Assembly: GCA_035691285.1 (NCBI GenBank)
Contig: DASSJI010000192.1
Span: 1 to 7,788 of the forward strand
Length of the DNA: 7,788 nucleotides
Direction: 5' to 3'
Source: DATFEN01 sp035691285
GTDB taxonomy: Bacteria > Acidobacteriota > Vicinamibacteria > Fen-336
Below the pieces are notes generated by a model that was not told where the DNA came from, made no database searches, and was given only the letters and a program-made list of their open reading frames with translations. This document shows, piece after piece, positions 5,754 to 7,788 of this stretch. The first letter of the stretch is position 1; every line of letters begins with the position of its first letter. The translations under genes were made by a program, and so were the position numbers.

Positions 5754-7788
5754 GCGCCCTCCGACGGCATCAGCCGCGCGCGGAAGCGGATGTTGAGCCA
5801 GGCCCCGGCCATCAGGAGCACGCCCAGGGCCAGGAAGGACAGGATCCGGTAGATCGTGTGGAGCGCGGCCAGGTCCACGAACACGACCTTGAGCGCGGCG
5901 ACGCCGAACAGGGCGTAGGCTGCGTAGAAGAGCGCCCGGTTCCGGAATCCGAGCCCCGACGCCAGGAGGGCCGTGGCGAACAGGCTCCACAGCACCGAGA
6001 TCGCCAGCCCCCCCATGAGCCGCGCGTTCGCCACGCCGGCGCTGGCCTCCATCGCGAAGTAGGCGTTCGTCTCGCCCGTCAGGAGGCCGAACAGGAGCAG
6101 CAAGGCCACGGACCCGACGAGCGGATGGAGGAGCGCCTCCAGGGACCCGCCGGCGGCCTTCTCGCGGCGCGTGAGGAGCAGCCCGACACCTAGCGCCGCG
6201 ATCACGAAGAGCCACACGCCGAAGCTCGAGTTCGCCACGGGCCGGAACGGGCCCTCGTGAAGCGGCAAGTGACGCACGAGCAGGCGCAGCGTCGCCAGCG
6301 CCAGGACGCCGTAGCCGCCGAGCCGCGTCGGCACCGATCCGAAGCGCGCGCCCAGGCCGAGCAGCAGCAGGCCCCAGACCGCCCACGCCAGCGTGATGCC
6401 GTGGAGGCCGAGCTGGACGGGGATCGCGATCGTGACGAAGCCCGCGGCGAGGCCCAGGCTCGTGCGCACGTGCAGCGGGTCGCGCGGCTGCTGGGCGCGC
6501 AGGGCGAGGGCGATCACGAGGTAGAGCGCGGCCAGGGCCAGCGACGTGAGACCGAGCCCCGTCGGGTTGGCCTCGTAGAGGACGTCGAACAGCATGCCCC
6601 ACAGGAGCGCCGCGGCCACGAGGTGCGCGGCCACGCCGGGCACGCCCAGCTCGACGCGGAAGAGCAAGCCGCGCACGACGAGCGCCAGCAGATAGCCGCC
6701 CGAGACGGCCACCGCGATCAGGATGGCGTCGCGCTCGCGGCCCGCCGCGTAGAACCGGTCGTGCCACGCGAGGACCGCGATCGCGGCCGTGAGGATCCCG
6801 GCCGGCTCCGCCCACGCCCACTGCCGGCGCAGGAGGGCCGCGATGCCTGCGAGGGCCAGGAGCAGCGCGACGACGAGCGGCGGAACATCCGTCTGGCCCG
6901 CGAGGCCTGCGGCGCACAGCCCGCCCGTGACGAAGGCGACGGCCCGGAACAGCGCGGCGCTGCCGCCCCTGCCCCGGTCCCCGAGAACGAACAGGAGCAC
7001 GGCCCCGAGCACCCACGCGGCGGCCGTCGCGAAGTGCCGATCGGGAGCGTAGTGGTTGACCCACGCCAGGAACGGGACGAAGAGCGCGAACGCCGCGAGC
7101 AGGCGGAAGAACGCGCCCAGCTCCGCGGCGAAGCGCAGGGCGAGGAAGCCCACGGCGAGGGAGAGCACGAGGGGTCCTGCGCCGGCTCTCACGTCCGCCA
7201 TCGCCAACGTGAGGACCGACGCGCTCATCACCACGAAGGCCAGGAAGACGCCGCGCCGCTTCGAGGCCGGCCCCAGGGCGAACAGCGCCGTGAACAGCGC
7301 GAGGCCGAAGGCTGCGGTCGCGAAGCGCTCGGGCTTGTAGAAGCTTCCCCACCAGCCGGCGTAGAGCAGCATGGTGCCGGTGAAGGCCAGGGGCATCGTC
7401 TCCGGCCACGGCTTCCGGCGGTCGAGGAACAGCGCGCCCGCGTCGAGCAGGAACAGGTAGGCGAACAGGCTCAGCGCGCGGTCCTCGCCCGTCGAGAGCA
7501 GCACGGGCGTGAGGTAGCCGCCGACCCAAGCCAGGCCGGCCAGCAAGCGCAGGTCGAGGCGCTCGGCGAGGGCCAGGGCCGCGGAGGTGACGACCACGAG
7601 AAGGAGGAAGGCCGCGCCGCGCGGGATGAGGTCGTAGAAGCCGTGAGCCCCGAACAGGGCGGTGAACAGGCCCGCGAAGCCAGCGCCGGCGAGGCCCTGG
7701 CCGAGCGGGCGGTACTCGCGCCGGAGCAGCCTCACCCCGAGCGCGATGAGGCCCAGGCTGAAGACGGCGCCCGACAGCACGCGCCCCG
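5750..7788 (-). CDS. DUF2339 family polytopic membrane protein (5' end outside window)
   Basis: The frame is open to the right window edge: codons GGG CGC precede the first GTG at 7780. The start and the N-terminal region are therefore missing, usually a charged, partly coiled segment plus the first helices. About 678 residues remain, with roughly 22-25 hydrophobic helices and short loops, which fits DUF2339 (PF10101). Counting from 7780, family-like stretches include YRPLGQGLAGAGFAGLFTAL (about 23-42), GGYLTPVLLSTGED (87-100, nt about 7480-7522) and, near the C-terminus, ALKVVFVDLAALHTIYRIL followed by LSFLALGVLL. The end, NIRFRARLMPSEGA, is positively charged and so probably cytoplasmic. 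The protein is an inner-membrane component of unknown activity. The last codons carry the ribosome binding site of DUF3999, and the stop overlaps its start. No frameshift is apparent. The promoter lies off the window. No GT-C or transporter signature is recognised with confidence, although the many-helix layout would allow either role. Confidence 0.88.
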   Translation of the reverse strand, partial: GRVLSGAVFSLGLIALGVRLLRREYRPLGQGLAGAGFAGLFTALFGAHGFYDLIPRGAAFLLLVVVTSAALALAERLDLRLLAGLAWVGGYLTPVLLSTGEDRALSLFAYLFLLDAGALFLDRRKPWPETMPLAFTGTMLLYAGWWGSFYKPERFATAAFGLALFTALFALGPASKRRGVFLAFVVMSASVLTLAMADVRAGAGPLVLSLAVGFLALRFAAELGAFFRLLAAFALFVPFLAWVNHYAPDRHFATAAAWVLGAVLLFVLGDRGRGGSAALFRAVAFVTGGLCAAGLAGQTDVPPLVVALLLALAGIAALLRRQWAWAEPAGILTAAIAVLAWHDRFYAAGRERDAILIAVAVSGGYLLALVVRGLLFRVELGVPGVAAHLVAAALLWGMLFDVLYEANPTGLGLTSLALAALYLVIALALRAQQPRDPLHVRTSLGLAAGFVTIAIPVQLGLHGITLAWAVWGLLLLGLGARFGSVPTRLGGYGVLALATLRLLVRHLPLHEGPFRPVANSSFGVWLFVIAALGVGLLLTRREKAAGGSLEALLHPLVGSVALLLLFGLLTGETNAYFAMEASAGVANARLMGGLAISVLWSLFATALLASGLGFRNRALFYAAYALFGVAALKVVFVDLAALHTIYRILSFLALGVLLMAGAWLNIRFRARLMPSEGA
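5757..5762 (-). promoter_or_regulatory. Ribosome binding site for DUF3999 inside the DUF2339 3' end
   Basis: On the minus strand GGAGGG lies within the last codons of the DUF2339 gene, three bases before the GTG at 5753 (four from the GGAGG core). With the four-base stop/start overlap this indicates translational coupling and fixes the DUF3999 start in an otherwise open frame. Confidence 0.65.

Noticed and set aside
4410..5852. 480-codon plus-strand frame across the DUF3999 gene
   Set aside because: It crosses the convergent junction and is antisense to a clearly recognisable DUF3999 protein; the composition is shadow-like.
5754..7529. Upstream extension of the DUF3999 frame to give a 992-residue fusion
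   Set aside because: The extra part is the DUF2339 gene read in the wrong frame and has no hydrophobic or domain pattern. The GTG at 5753 with a ribosome binding site and a signal-like N-terminus is the real start.
1..7788. CRISPR arrays, tRNAs, transposases or prophage genes
   Set aside because: No regularly spaced repeats, cloverleaf-like segments, transposase motifs or phage-type genes were seen; all gaps between genes are under 160 bases.

Overview
This window is very GC-rich, with strong G/C at third codon positions. It carries five protein genes and almost no free space. The 806-codon permease belongs to the acidobacterial duplicated orphan permease (ADOP) type. The first gene is a C-terminal PD40/TolB-like propeller of the sort attached to kinases or winged-helix regulators in Acidobacteriota. 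Together these suggest a high-GC acidobacterium (for example a Vicinamibacteria- or Thermoanaerobaculia-like lineage) or a related environmental genome. This is an inference from gene families and composition; no rRNA or other taxonomic marker is present.

Layout. Three genes run on the plus strand: (1) a propeller protein cut at its 5' end by the window edge (1-1384); (2) a small four-helix membrane protein of unknown function (1474-1941); (3) an ADOP/MacB-FtsX-type permease (2096-4498). Two genes run on the minus strand and converge on the permease across a 52-base gap: a DUF2339 polytopic membrane protein cut at its 5' end by the right window edge (7788-5750), then a DUF3999 periplasmic protein with a single C-terminal membrane anchor (5753-4551). 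The DUF2339 stop and DUF3999 start overlap as GTGA. The gaps at 1385-1473 and 1942-2095 hold several inverted repeats that could fold as RNA; the second may also hold a weak promoter. No tRNA, rRNA, CRISPR array, insertion sequence or attachment site was seen.

How the genes may work together. The DUF2339-DUF3999 pair is the most convincing functional unit: translationally coupled, co-directional, and made of two uncharacterised families known to occur side by side. It is the best candidate here for an undescribed envelope system. The propeller, the small membrane protein and the permease share a strand, but the 89 and 154 base gaps, with possible hairpins and a possible promoter, make a single operon uncertain. 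No ATPase accompanies the permease in the window, as is usual for ADOP proteins. Many very long alternative-frame ORFs overlap the real genes and are explained by GC skew.
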